Assembly (NCBI RefSeq): GCF_000411295.1
Contig: NZ_KE150421.1
Location: forward strand, 1,308,835 to 1,372,834
Reading direction: 5' to 3'
Source of the DNA: Paenisporosarcina sp. HGH0030
GTDB taxonomy: Bacteria > Bacillota > Bacilli > Bacillales_A > Planococcaceae
Length of the DNA stretch: 64,000 nt
Shown here: piece after piece, positions 8,626 to 17,612 of the stretch
Position numbering within the stretch: position 1 is the first letter of the stretch
Layout: each line of letters begins with the position of its first letter
Position numbers and translations under genes: made by a program
The notes under the pieces: model-generated
The model's database searches: none
What the model was told of the DNA's origin: nothing
What the model saw: the letters and a program-made list of their open reading frames with translations, nothing else

Positions 8626-9471
8626 TCATTTTTGTTTCTTCATATTGACACGTAATTTCTTGATTGAGACGGTAATCGCAAGTGCAGCTAACAAGACATA
8701 AAAAATGGTGTATCCTGCCCAAACCGGGAAATCAACTTTCGTCGCTTCATTGACAAAGTCTTCCGTCATGGGATTTAACAAAGAGAAAATTAATATTCCT
8801 GGATTGATGCTCGCCCAGAAGTGAGCAAAAGGTGATGGACTTGGGGTAGCTCCCGAACCCAACATGTTTACTTGTATAGTAATCATGAAGAAAAAGGCTG
8901 TAACTCCTGCCAGGAAAATCATCGTCCCATATGTTGCAATCATGGAGACAATTGTCTTTTTGGTGATGGTTGAAAACATAACACCAATGCTCCCTACAGT
9001 TATCATGGTTAAAAAGAAGAAAAGGAAAATCAAACCTAATTGCCCCGGTGATATGCCACCGAATAAGAACACCAAACTATAAATTGGCAGTCCTGCAATA
9101 AGCATCAACACCAAAAATGCGATGGATGAAGATAATTTACCTAGAATGATCTGCAGGGAACTTTGTGATGTGGTTAACAAAATATTAAGCGTTTGTTTTT
9201 CACGTTCCGTACTAATGGTTCCTGCCGTTAAGCCCGGTGTAATAAACAAGATCAACCCTAACTGGATGAATGTCAGTAAGCCAAACAGGAAGAAACTCTC
9301 TTCTGGTCTGAAAAAGCCGGTACCAGTAAAAGCTGTCGTCAAAAAGATGAAACCAAATACAAAAATACTCATGGCAATCAAATAAAACAAAATACCAGTG
9401 AAACTTTTCAGCGATCGGAAGCGGAGCTTCACTTCTTTAACGAGAACCGGATTATTCACATTGAGTCTCAT
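8626..9471 (-). CDS. ABC-2 type transporter permease
   Basis: This 281-residue integral membrane protein has about six hydrophobic segments. An ABC-2 (NosY/GldF-like) hallmark stretch near residues 80-100 reads FITPGLTAGTISTEREKQ TLNILLTTSQS: the E-R-E/K-Q-T-L signature after the second helix. It pairs with the ATPase gene that overlaps it by four bases, forming an exporter of the NosFY/GldAF kind. Substrates of such exporters range from peptides to envelope components. Placement between the ATPase and the VWA/MoxR genes suggests a joint envelope function (inference). Start ATG overlaps the upstream stop in an ATGA arrangement. Confidence 0.88.
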   Translation of the reverse strand: MRLNVNNPVLVKEVKLRFRSLKSFTGILFYLIAMSIFVFGFIFLTTAFTGTGFFRPEESFFLFGLLTFIQLGLILFITPGLTAGTISTEREKQTLNILLTTSQSSLQIILGKLSSSIAFLVLMLIAGLPIYSLVFLFGGISPGQLGLIFLFFFLTMITVGSIGVMFSTITKKTIVSMIATYGTMIFLAGVTAFFFMITIQVNMLGSGATPSPSPFAHFWASINPGILIFSLLNPMTEDFVNEATKVDFPVWAGYTIFYVLLAALAITVSIKKLRVNMKKQK

Positions 9472-10403
9472 ACTGTCTCCACTCCTTTCGTTATTTCCAT
9501 AAAGACATCCTCTAAATCTGTTTCTTGCTCAGCAAATGACAAAATAGACAAATTCTCTTCTATTGCATGCTTCAGTAAGCGCATCTGATCATCTTCTGAC
9601 CCTCGATATTTAAACGTAATTGTGTGTTCCTCAGGCAGTTGTTCAATTCCTGTAACAAATGGATCTTCTTCAAAGAACTTTGTTGCACGATCAGGTAACC
9701 CTTTAAGTTTTACCGTAATGAGACGTTCTCCTTTTAATTGAGCCTGAATATCGGAGACGGAGCCATGAGCAATCAGTTTGCCTCCATCAATCACACCGAT
9801 TTCATCACACATTTCAGCAAGCTCAGGCAAGATATGTGAAGAAATAAGGATAGTCTTCCCCATTCCTTTCAGTTGCCTTAAGATATCGCGCATTTCAACA
9901 CGCGCCCTTGGATCCAATCCAGAGGCAGGTTCATCCAAAATCAATACTTTCGGATCATGAATTAATGCCCGTGCCAGACATAAACGTTGCTTCATTCCCC
10001 GTGAAAGCAAATCAACGTATTCATATCGTTTATGTGACAAATTCACAAGTTCCAATAACTGAGGAATAAGCTGCGCTCTCTCAGTTTCAGGAATTCCGTA
10101 ACTTGCTCCATAAAAATCAAGATACTCGTCTGCTTTTAATTGGTCATATACACCGAAAAAGTCTGGCATATAACCAATCTGCTTTCGAACTTCATGCGGT
10201 TCAGTTTTCACACTCTTCCCATTAATAAATGCATCCCCGGCAGTCGGTTGCAGAAGTGTAGCTAATATAGAAAATGTGGTGGATTTCCCTGCCCCATTGG
10301 CTCCAACAAATCCAAATACAGTACCTTCACTTAAAGTTAAATTTAAGTCGTTCAATGCATAAAATGAGCCGTATTTTTTGGTAAGCCCTTTAATTTCAAT
10401 CAT
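9468..10403 (-). CDS. ABC transporter ATP-binding protein
   Basis: This 311-residue ATPase has Walker A (GANGAGKST at about 38-46), a Q-loop (IGYMPDFFGVYDQ), the signature LLSRGMKQRLCLARAL, Walker B (KVLILDEPASG) and the H-loop (ILISSHILPELAE). It is of the drug/antibiotic/NosF exporter class, with a roughly 80-residue C-terminal extension (LKGLPDRATKFFEED ...) typical of these single-domain subunits. Four-base overlaps with both neighbours show a strictly coupled operon. It energises the permease encoded next. Function of the complex is not known from sequence. Confidence 0.93.
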   Translation of the reverse strand: MIEIKGLTKKYGSFYALNDLNLTLSEGTVFGFVGANGAGKSTTFSILATLLQPTAGDAFINGKSVKTEPHEVRKQIGYMPDFFGVYDQLKADEYLDFYGASYGIPETERAQLIPQLLELVNLSHKRYEYVDLLSRGMKQRLCLARALIHDPKVLILDEPASGLDPRARVEMRDILRQLKGMGKTILISSHILPELAEMCDEIGVIDGGKLIAHGSVSDIQAQLKGERLITVKLKGLPDRATKFFEEDPFVTGIEQLPEEHTITFKYRGSEDDQMRLLKHAIEENLSILSFAEQETDLEDVFMEITKGVETV

Positions 10404-12811
10404 TTTTGGACCTCCCCTTTTAAGCGTAATTCTGGCAAACGAGTATAATCGTCACCGTTTGAAGCTTGTTTATTCACTTTGAACTTAATTTTCCCATCAG
10501 CTGAAATATATTGGTCTATATTTTCTTTGATAGAAAATCGTCCGCTTGTAACTTCTTCAAATGCCTTTGTAGCTACATTATAAATTTCCACTGAAATCGA
10601 AGAAGTGTCAGTATTTGCCAATTGAAGTTCTTTCCATTTTACGTCTTTCACCGGAACGTTACTTGGAATCGTCCATTCATATGAATACGAACCATTTGAC
10701 ATAAACCATTCGAACTTACTTTCACTCATTTGATTATAATAACCGGACGTTTCTTCTGTGTTCACAGCAATATCGAAAGCTGAAGACGGTAAAGTAAATT
10801 CACCAGAAAAGATGGTTTTTGGTGAGAATGTCTGGTAAATCATATTGATTGCTGACATTTCTGCACGCGCATCCTTCAAGGATACAGGTACAATTGCATC
10901 TTCTGTATGTGCAACTATTGCAGGTTGTGTTTTTTGTTCACCTGTCATTTGCGACATGCGAATCAAACTATTTTTACGTTCTTTAGGTAGGTCAGCCGCT
11001 TTCATTGCTGAACCAAATCCCATGTATTGTTGTGAACCGTTGCTCATAGCAATTGGTACCAATAATGCCGATCCTACTGGTTCATTCACCTCAATGGACT
11101 CATTTGATTCTAAATCTCCGAGGTTAATCATTTTTGTTCCTGACCAAATGGCAACATCCTTCAGAGCAAATGGGAATTCATTTTTCACAGTTCCCCGAAC
11201 ATTTCCACCCTCAACCGTCAAATCAATAGCAAATTGACCCACTTCTTGTATATTGGATTCTCCAAGGACGGATGAAACGGACCAATACCCAACATCTCGT
11301 ACGGTCAATTGATCCTTATCTGCCTGTTCATTTAAAATCGACATTGCTTGCACATTGCCGGAGTTATCTGCGAATGGATTCATTCGTTTTGAAGCAACCA
11401 TGGTCGTTCCGTTTTCAGCCTCAAAAGTGAAGTTTCCACTGCGATTGGAAAGCAGGGACTCGACGTAATATCCAGAGAGACTGCCATCGGCTTGAACTTC
11501 ATAAAAACTTGATTGTTGAATTTGAGGACGCACAAGGCGATCTTTAGCACCGTAAGCAAAAATGGCTAAAGAAGCCAAAATGGAGATTGCCGGGATAATC
11601 CACCATGCGTGTTCCCGCTTATCTTTTCTTTTTAATAGGAAATACAATAATGGTCCCACCAGAATAATGTAAATGATGACAATGGTAATCATTAAGGGCG
11701 TAGATACTTGGAATGAAGGAAACAGTTCGTTCATCTGTCCCACTTCGTTTGTCATTTGTTCTTTTATATTTTGACCACCATAATTTTGATAAATTTGATT
11801 AACATTGGCTTTTTTGATTAGCTCTGTCAATAGGAATGAGTAATTGGCTTGTTTGGAAAGAGGTTCATCACCAAGTGAAAAAGCCGTCTGAATGATTGCA
11901 CCTTTTCCGATGGAATTTATAGCAGCGATTGGTTCGTTATCAGACTTCATAACGACACGAGATCCCTCATTTGCTTTTGCTCCAAAAATTGCTATGTCTT
12001 CTGTAAACTCCTTATTATTGGCGAATACAGTTAATTTTTCTGCTTTTAGTGTTTTTCGTTCATCGGTCAAAGTTAGTGGCAGCTTTTCAGATAATAAACC
12101 AAGTTCAGCACTTGTATTATCTGATGCCCCAACAAGAACAACCCCTCCAGTTTGAACCCAGTCAAGAATCGCTTGTTGCTGTTCCTGTTCCAAATCTCCC
12201 AATACGTACTCATCAATCACTAAATAATTGGCAAGGTCATACGCAGCATTGTCCGTCGGGAATTGGAAATCTTTCATCTGTCCTAAGTGGATAATTTGTG
12301 AGCCTCCCATACCCACCATTTTTACAGTGGATAAGGCACGCAAACGGTCTGCGCTCTCAGTTAACGTAAGGAAGAAAGTTGTGTCTTGACCAAAAGAATT
12401 GGGACGGATACTTTTATTCCCTTTATATGGAATTTCCTTTCCATTCTCCCAGTCACCATCGTAAAAATAAAACATTTGATAGTCAGAGTTATAGGCCATA
12501 TCTTCTGATAATCCTGGTAAAGCCAGATTTAGTGTCTTGGTTTCACCTTTACCAATCGTAAATGGAATAGCTTTGGCTGAACCTATTCCGTAGGATTCGG
12601 AATAATCAATCACCAAATCACCTGAAAATTCATCTCCTGAATTAACTACGGTGACAGTCAGAGGCAATCCTTCTCCATATTTGATTTTATTTTGAAAGCC
12701 TGCAGTAGCTTTTACTTCCAGTTGCGGTGCTGCGTATGCTTCTGTAATCGGCATAAGACTAAGCAAAAATAATATGCTTAATGCAAAACACCACCGAATA
12801 GTTTGCTTCAT
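10400..12811 (-). CDS. Large exported membrane protein, GldG/DUF4350-like
   Basis: This 803-residue protein is the first gene of the operon. A signal peptide (residues 1-27, cleavage after AYA) leads into an Ig-like region. Next is a DUF4350/GldG-like region with YDLANYLVIDEYVL and ILDWVQTGGVVLVGA, which resembles the amidotransferase-like fold of ABC auxiliary proteins. Two adjacent membrane helices follow (ITIVIIYIILVGPLLYFLL and IIPAISILASLAIFAYG, about 375-425), then a second large beta-rich exterior domain. Together with the next two genes it resembles the GldA-GldF-GldG set, an ABC pair with an extracytoplasmic partner (inference by architecture). GGGGGAAAG precedes the ATG. Confidence 0.75.
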   Translation of the reverse strand: MKQTIRWCFALSILFLLSLMPITEAYAAPQLEVKATAGFQNKIKYGEGLPLTVTVVNSGDEFSGDLVIDYSESYGIGSAKAIPFTIGKGETKTLNLALPGLSEDMAYNSDYQMFYFYDGDWENGKEIPYKGNKSIRPNSFGQDTTFFLTLTESADRLRALSTVKMVGMGGSQIIHLGQMKDFQFPTDNAAYDLANYLVIDEYVLGDLEQEQQQAILDWVQTGGVVLVGASDNTSAELGLLSEKLPLTLTDERKTLKAEKLTVFANNKEFTEDIAIFGAKANEGSRVVMKSDNEPIAAINSIGKGAIIQTAFSLGDEPLSKQANYSFLLTELIKKANVNQIYQNYGGQNIKEQMTNEVGQMNELFPSFQVSTPLMITIVIIYIILVGPLLYFLLKRKDKREHAWWIIPAISILASLAIFAYGAKDRLVRPQIQQSSFYEVQADGSLSGYYVESLLSNRSGNFTFEAENGTTMVASKRMNPFADNSGNVQAMSILNEQADKDQLTVRDVGYWSVSSVLGESNIQEVGQFAIDLTVEGGNVRGTVKNEFPFALKDVAIWSGTKMINLGDLESNESIEVNEPVGSALLVPIAMSNGSQQYMGFGSAMKAADLPKERKNSLIRMSQMTGEQKTQPAIVAHTEDAIVPVSLKDARAEMSAINMIYQTFSPKTIFSGEFTLPSSAFDIAVNTEETSGYYNQMSESKFEWFMSNGSYSYEWTIPSNVPVKDVKWKELQLANTDTSSISVEIYNVATKAFEEVTSGRFSIKENIDQYISADGKIKFKVNKQASNGDDYTRLPELRLKGEVQK

Positions 12812-12842
12812 TTTCTTTCCCCCTTATCTCTATATTGATTAG

Positions 12843-12867
12843 TACGAATTGTCTATCTATAAGTTCC
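12843..12867 (-). promoter_or_regulatory. Candidate ECF-sigma promoter for the eight-gene operon
   Basis: On the minus strand GGAAC (12867-12863), a 16-base spacer and CGTA (12846-12843) match the layout used by SigW/SigM-type ECF factors (GAAAC-N16-CGTA), except that GAAAC is GGAAC. It lies about 32 bases upstream of the first ATG. A TAGACA/TATAGA pair nearby has a 15-base spacer and is a weaker SigA candidate. The call rests on spacing and six to eight bases only. Confidence 0.35.
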
Positions 12868-12936
12868 TTAAAAAACTAGAAAAATACATTTTTATCAACA
12901 AATGACCATAAAATGGTTATCCTCATGATTTGAGAC

Positions 12937-12972
12937 TTAAAAAAATCATGATAACTAATCGTTATCATGATT
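12937..12972 (-). terminator. Intrinsic terminator of dapH-dapL
   Basis: A perfect 12-base stem (AATCATGATAAC with GTTATCATGATT, five-base loop) is followed on the minus strand by a run of T. The dapL stop codon is within the stem. Confidence 0.9.
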
Positions 12973-14091
12973 CGAAAGCGAACGTATATAAGATTCTGTA
13001 AATGGAACGAGATAATCCACTACTTTTTCATCAGGATTCAACTTGGCATTGTGCAGACCATACGATGAATCAACGCCAGCCCAAAATAGGAAGCCAGGAA
13101 TTTCTTGAAGGAAATAGCCGAAGTCTTCACCAGTCATGGCTGGGTCACAATGGATTGCATTTGTTGTATCATCATTATTGGCAAATGATAAAAAGTTTTG
13201 GGTAATTTCTTCTGAATTAAATACTTGATAGTAAGATGAGCCATAATCAATATGCACTTTACAATCAAAAGCAATTTCAGTCGATTTACAAAGTGCTTCA
13301 ATTCGTTCTTTAACTGTTTGCATCGTTACTGCATCCATCGTACGGATTGTACCTTCTAAACGTGCATGACCCGAAATGATGTTTTGAACAGTACCGGATG
13401 TCATTTTCCCAATTGTCACCACTGCAGATTCCAACGGATTGATTGCTCGACTGACAATCGTCTGCAGTTGGAGCAATAGACTGGCTGCGGCAATCGTCAT
13501 GTCTTTCGTACGATGTGGATACGCCGCATGTCCTTCGACACCATGTAAATCAATGAATAACTCTGATGTATTCGCAAACAGTAGACCTGGACGAGTCGCA
13601 ATCGTACCGACAGGATACTCCGGGGCAATATGAAAAGCTAAGATCACATCAGGTAGAAATTCTGGATGTTTCTCTTTTAACCATTCCCGCATTGGCAGTG
13701 CTCCACCAGGACCTTCTTCTGCTGGCTGGAATAGGAATACCATATCATCATTTATAGGCGTTTGATTAAGCTGTCTTAACAGCCCAAGCGCGACCGTCAT
13801 ATGGATATCATGACCACATGCATGCATATAACCCGTATGAGTTGATTGATAGGAAAACCCCGTTTGTTCATTGATTGGGAGTCCATCTATATCAGTTCTC
13901 CAACCTATTGTCTTTTTGGGATCAATCCCTTTAACATGGACAACAATCCCTGTTTTCCACTTCACGACAGTTAACCGTTCTTGATTCAGCAATTGAATTT
14001 CCTCTAATAAATAGGCTTGTGTTTTAAATTCTTGAAAACCGATTTCAGGAATTTGATGTAAATCACGTCGTATTTGTTGAAGAGTTTTCAT
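12955..14091 (-). CDS. dapL: N-acetyldiaminopimelate deacetylase
   Basis: This M20-family zinc amidohydrolase would remove acetate from N-acetyl-LL-diaminopimelate in the acetylase branch of lysine/meso-DAP synthesis. Metal-site motifs are visible: HACGHDIHMTVALG (about 93-106), QPAEEGPGGA and the late MTGEDFGYFLQ, as in YkuR of B. subtilis and other M20D enzymes. The dimerisation insert is present (PHRTKDMTIAAASLLLQLQTI). Length (378) is normal. The second of two tandem ATGs (14091) is preferred because AGGAAG lies only two bases before the first. It follows dapH by six bases; the pair carries out successive chemistry in the same pathway. Confidence 0.9.
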   Translation of the reverse strand: MKTLQQIRRDLHQIPEIGFQEFKTQAYLLEEIQLLNQERLTVVKWKTGIVVHVKGIDPKKTIGWRTDIDGLPINEQTGFSYQSTHTGYMHACGHDIHMTVALGLLRQLNQTPINDDMVFLFQPAEEGPGGALPMREWLKEKHPEFLPDVILAFHIAPEYPVGTIATRPGLLFANTSELFIDLHGVEGHAAYPHRTKDMTIAAASLLLQLQTIVSRAINPLESAVVTIGKMTSGTVQNIISGHARLEGTIRTMDAVTMQTVKERIEALCKSTEIAFDCKVHIDYGSSYYQVFNSEEITQNFLSFANNDDTTNAIHCDPAMTGEDFGYFLQEIPGFLFWAGVDSSYGLHNAKLNPDEKVVDYLVPFTESYIRSLSNHDND

Positions 14092-14100
14092 CATCGCTTC

Positions 14101-14814
14101 CTACAATTGGCGAAGTTCGTGCATGATTTCTGTTTTTGATTTTGTTTTATCATCGATTTCTTTGATTACTTTCGCTGGCGTTCCCGCAACTACTGTATAT
14201 GGAGGAACATCTTTTGTAACAATGGCTCCTGCTGCAACAACTGCACCTTTTCCAATTTTCACGCCTTCTAGTACAACTGCGTTTGCTCCAACAAGTACAT
14301 CGTCTTCCACAATTACTGGCATTGCTGAAGGTGGCTCAATGACGCCTGCCAGCACAGCTCCTGCCCCAATGTGACAGTTTTTGCCGACAGTTGCACGCCC
14401 CCCAAGAATGGCACCCATATCAATCATAGAGCCATCACCAATTACCGCTCCAATATTAATAACTGCCCCCATCATAATGATACAGTTATTGCCGATATCC
14501 ACTTGATCGCGAATAAACGCGCCAGGTTCAATACGGGAATTGATCCCCTTTAGATCCACTAATGGAATTGCTGAATTACGTCGATCATTTTCAACGACCA
14601 CATCTGAAATTTGTTCTTTATGCATAGCCAAGGCAGCTTCAATTTCAGACCATTCTCCGAAAAGTACAAGTGAATTGCCTTCGCCAAATATTTTTGTGTT
14701 TTCTCCGAAAGAAAGATTCTGTAAGTTCTCACCATTTACATAAGCCTTTACCGGCGTTGATTTTTTAGCGTGTTGAATATAAGAAATAATTTCATATGCA
14801 TCCATCTGCTTCAT
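14101..14814 (-). CDS. dapH: Tetrahydrodipicolinate N-acetyltransferase
   Basis: This 237-residue left-handed beta-helix acyltransferase transfers acetyl from acetyl-CoA to tetrahydrodipicolinate, committing it to the acetylase DAP pathway. Hexapeptide repeats run from about residue 95 to 205 ([20 protein letters not shown] and similar). The N-terminal DapH domain ([20 protein letters not shown]) separates it from other hexapeptide enzymes. The C-terminal segment [12 protein letters not shown] is typical. AAAGGAG lies 10 bases before the ATG. With dapL it supplies lysine, meso-DAP for peptidoglycan and precursor for spore dipicolinate. Confidence 0.95.
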   Translation of the reverse strand: MKQMDAYEIISYIQHAKKSTPVKAYVNGENLQNLSFGENTKIFGEGNSLVLFGEWSEIEAALAMHKEQISDVVVENDRRNSAIPLVDLKGINSRIEPGAFIRDQVDIGNNCIIMMGAVINIGAVIGDGSMIDMGAILGGRATVGKNCHIGAGAVLAGVIEPPSAMPVIVEDDVLVGANAVVLEGVKIGKGAVVAAGAIVTKDVPPYTVVAGTPAKVIKEIDDKTKSKTEIMHELRQL

Positions 14815-14883
14815 TCTTGTTGAACTCCTTTCAATCTTAAATATGGACTAATTGTACAGGAAATCTGAAAATATTACATCTAT

Positions 14884-15774
14884 TTAATTTGAATAATCAT
14901 GCAATCTTTTTGCATGTTCTTCCACAACACTCACAAATGCTTCTACTTGTCTCAATTCAAAAGCTGATTCATAACCAATTAACCAAGTATCACGAGTCAA
15001 TTCAAATTCTTCTGCTTGATTCGTTAAGGCAATTTTATTTACTTTTTCCAATCCACTTAACGTAATTGATGGCAGGATAGCATAGCCAATTCCATTCAAT
15101 GCCATTTGTTTACATGTTTCTATCTGATCCACCGTAATCTGGCGCCTAGGACTCGAAGAGAAATGGCGTTGCCACCACGCCTGAATTTCTTGATAGTAAT
15201 TGGAATCACTTTTGAACTGAATAAAAGGTCGGTCTGTTGACAAAACATCTTCTACTTCCTTTAGCTCTTGATCAACCAGAAACAAAGTGTCTCGGAAAAG
15301 ATGAATTTTCGTACCTTTCCATTCCGTATGTCCTCTGACGATGCCGATGTGAGCCTCTCCATCGTATAGAGATTTTACGATTTCTGAACTCCATCCTGTG
15401 ATAAGGGATATTTTTGCTTCAGGATATTTCGTGACAAAATCTTTCAAGACTATCGGCAACCAGTTCTGTCCGACAATTGAAGCACAAGCAATTTTTAAAG
15501 TGCCGTGTACTTTTGATGTCATCGACTGTATGAGTTCAAATATTTCTTCTTGTTTGGCAATCGTATCAATAGCAAATTGGATGACAATCTCGCCAGCTGG
15601 TGTCGCAGTCAAGCCTTTTTGGGAACGAAGAAAAAGTTGAGCCCCCCACTCTTTTTCAATGGATTGAAGGCGTTGGGATAATGCTGGTTGAGATAGGAAA
15701 AGTCGTTCCGCAGCTTTTCTCATATTGCGTTCTTCGGCCAGAATTTTGATGATTTGTGATTCATTTGTCGTCAC
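14884..15774 (-). CDS. ccpC: LysR-type regulator, CcpC-like
   Basis: The N-terminal winged helix reads NMRKAAERLFLSQPALSQRL (residues about 18-37) followed by LFLRSQKGLTATPAGE, nearly the textbook start of B. subtilis CcpC. A periplasmic-binding-like effector domain follows, with SKVHGTLKIACASIVGQNWL. CcpC represses aconitase and citrate synthase genes and responds to citrate. Assignment is supported by its position between the CBS-domain gene and dapH, as recalled for B. subtilis, although ykuNOP are missing here. GTG at 15774 is chosen because AAAGGAGAG sits six bases upstream; the ATG at 15807 has no such site. Confidence 0.85.
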   Translation of the reverse strand: MTTNESQIIKILAEERNMRKAAERLFLSQPALSQRLQSIEKEWGAQLFLRSQKGLTATPAGEIVIQFAIDTIAKQEEIFELIQSMTSKVHGTLKIACASIVGQNWLPIVLKDFVTKYPEAKISLITGWSSEIVKSLYDGEAHIGIVRGHTEWKGTKIHLFRDTLFLVDQELKEVEDVLSTDRPFIQFKSDSNYYQEIQAWWQRHFSSSPRRQITVDQIETCKQMALNGIGYAILPSITLSGLEKVNKIALTNQAEEFELTRDTWLIGYESAFELRQVEAFVSVVEEHAKRLHDYSN

Positions 15775-15844
15775 GCGCTTCTCTCCTTTATTCAAAACTG
15801 CTTTCATCCAATAGATATATTAACGTAAAAATTTTGTACAAACG

Positions 15845-15873
15845 AAAAAAGAAGACCTCCCATGGAGATCTTC
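15845..15873 (-). terminator. Intrinsic terminator after the CBS-domain gene
   Basis: On the minus strand GAAGATCTCC and GGAGGTCTTC pair across a short loop (one G-T), followed by TTTTTT. Confidence 0.85.
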
Positions 15874-15888
15874 TCTTATTTTTGCATA

Positions 15889-16332
15889 TTACTGATTATT
15901 TTGATAGATATGTTTTTTCAATTGCTTCAATACAACTCGTCGAGTTAAAATACCTAAAAAAGTTTCTTCATCATCCACTACACATAAGAAAGGATGATTA
16001 ATCAAAAGATCAAGTCCTTTTTTGAATTTTTCATTAATATGAATGGTTGGAACAGGTGATTGCATTACTTCATCCACTTTTATATCCGGTAGACGTTCGT
16101 ACTCGATGTGATCAAGTCCTAAAATGGAATCTGTAATCATTTGTGTACTGACTAATCCTTTTAAACGGTACTTGAAATCTAAAACCGGTACGGATGAATA
16201 ACCTGTTTTTGTTAATACTAATAGGGCATGTTCTGCACTATTTCCAACTTGCACATGTGCTACTTTTTCTGATGAGATGATGAATTCTTCGATTTGCATA
16301 TCCAAAAAATCTCTGCTTGTAACCGAAATCAT
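15889..16332 (-). CDS. cbpB: CBS-domain c-di-AMP sensor, CbpB/DarB type
   Basis: This 147-residue protein is two CBS domains: the first has EHALLVLTKTGYSSVPVLD and the second PVPTIHINEKFKKGLDLL with FLCVVDDEETFLGILTRR. B. subtilis YkuL (DarB/CbpB) has the same size and layout, binds c-di-AMP, and when free of ligand stimulates Rel and pyruvate carboxylase. The neighbour ccpC matches the recalled order ykuL-ccpC. AGGAG lies 9 bases before the ATG. The ligand itself cannot be read from sequence with certainty. Confidence 0.85.
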   Translation of the reverse strand: MISVTSRDFLDMQIEEFIISSEKVAHVQVGNSAEHALLVLTKTGYSSVPVLDFKYRLKGLVSTQMITDSILGLDHIEYERLPDIKVDEVMQSPVPTIHINEKFKKGLDLLINHPFLCVVDDEETFLGILTRRVVLKQLKKHIYQNNQ

Positions 16333-16432
16333 ACACTTCTACTCCTTTATCTGCTCTACTTGCGAACAGCATACTACTCTTTTATCATATCATATTCTGG
16401 GAATGAACATAGATGTAAACGTTTTATCCATA

Positions 16433-16464
16433 ATAAAACTTCTTCCCTGATTAAGCGGAAGAAG
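16433..16464 (-). terminator. Intrinsic terminator overlapping a stop codon
   Basis: CTTCTTCC (16439-16446) pairs with GGAAGAAG (16457-16464), followed on the minus strand by AGTTTTAT. The stem includes the last codons and stop of the small membrane protein. Confidence 0.75.
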
Positions 16465-16690
16465 CCATTACGTAATACATGATAATAACGAAGACAAAAG
16501 CGCCTGCAGCTACAAATACCCAGAAAATTGGATTAAACGAAATGGGATTATCTTTTACTGATTGTGCAATTGGCGTATCATTCACTTGCTGCCGTCTACT
16601 TTCAAGCGTCATAACGCGCCACGTCCCGTACAAACCAATCAAACTTATGATGACGATAACGAATAGCAAAGGCCAAGTCCATATATCCAT
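16451..16690 (-). CDS. Small two-helix membrane protein of unknown function
   Basis: This protein of about 79 residues has two membrane helices (PLLFVIVIISLIGLYGTW and FWVFVAAGAFVFVIIMYYVM) joined by a polar loop (ESRRQQVNDTPIAQSVKDN). I do not recognise the family. The ATG at 16690 is preferred over 16696, as AGGGTAGG lies six bases before it and abuts the first. It has its own terminator and sits between cbpB and fadH on the same strand. Confidence 0.7.
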   Translation of the reverse strand: MDIWTWPLLFVIVIISLIGLYGTWRVMTLESRRQQVNDTPIAQSVKDNPISFNPIFWVFVAAGAFVFVIIMYYVMASSA

Positions 16691-16749
16691 ACTCATCCTA
16701 CCCTTTCATTGAAGTAAAGTTAGTATGGGTCAAATCATGGATTTTAAGC

Positions 16750-17520
16750 TTAAAATGGAAACTTATTTAACCATTGACCGCCATCAAGCGTAATGATTTC
16801 TCCATTCATATATGAAGCTTTATCGGAAAGCATAAATGATGCAAGATCTGCAATTTCTTCTGGACGTCCGAGTCGACCAAGTGGAACAGATTTGAGCGTA
16901 CGTGCTGCAGCTTCTTCGGATTCCCAAAGTTTTTCAGCACCACCAGTACGTTCTATTGGACCAGGTGCGATACCATTTACCCGAATTCCATATTGTGTAC
17001 CCCATTCGACAGCTAATGTACGTGTCAATGACATGACTCCCGCTTTAGCTGCTGCAGAATGAGCAACACCAGCACCGGCATTCCACGCATATGTTGCCAG
17101 CATATTTAGAATGGCTCCTTTTTGCTCTTTCTCAATCCAATAGTTACCAACTGCTTGCGAACAATAAAATGTTCCGTTCAAGACTATATCGATTACGGAT
17201 TTCCAGCCGTTCGGTGAAAGCTTTTCCGCATGAACGATAAAATTGCCCGCAGCATTATTAACCAGTCCATCTATTTTCCCAAATCTCTCGTCAGTGTACT
17301 GAACCATTGCCTTCACATGTTCTGGTTCGCGCACGTCCATTTGAAAAATACCTACTCTCTTGGAATCATGTGAAATAGCTTTTTGAGCTGCTTCCAGACG
17401 CTCCATATCGCGTCCAGTAATGACAACGTTTGCACCTTCTTCTACGAAACGTTTAGCCATATAGAAACCCATACCACTAGAACCACCCGTAATAATTATG
17501 GTTTGATCTTTCAACAACAT
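16750..17520 (-). CDS. fadH: 2,4-dienoyl-CoA reductase (SDR family)
   Basis: This classical SDR has the cofactor motif TGGSSGMGFYMAK (residues about 11-23), NNAAGNF, the catalytic tetrad region with S/Y/K modified as in dienoyl-CoA reductases (LATYAWNAGAGVAHSAAAKAG) and the diagnostic APGPIERTGGAEKLW. These match B. subtilis YkuF (FadH), which reduces 2,4-dienoyl-CoA so that unsaturated fatty acids can enter beta-oxidation. The ATG at 17520 is chosen; GGGG lies 8 bases before it, and the alternative GTG at 17529 lies on top of that site. Length 256 is normal. Confidence 0.9.
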   Translation of the reverse strand: MLLKDQTIIITGGSSGMGFYMAKRFVEEGANVVITGRDMERLEAAQKAISHDSKRVGIFQMDVREPEHVKAMVQYTDERFGKIDGLVNNAAGNFIVHAEKLSPNGWKSVIDIVLNGTFYCSQAVGNYWIEKEQKGAILNMLATYAWNAGAGVAHSAAAKAGVMSLTRTLAVEWGTQYGIRVNGIAPGPIERTGGAEKLWESEEAAARTLKSVPLGRLGRPEEIADLASFMLSDKASYMNGEIITLDGGQWLNKFPF

Positions 17521-17612
17521 ACTAGACACCCCTTTTATTCTGAATATTCTTTCTTAATCCCAATTATGCCATTACTATCGTAGAAAAGTATATATGTTTT
17601 ATTATATATTCT

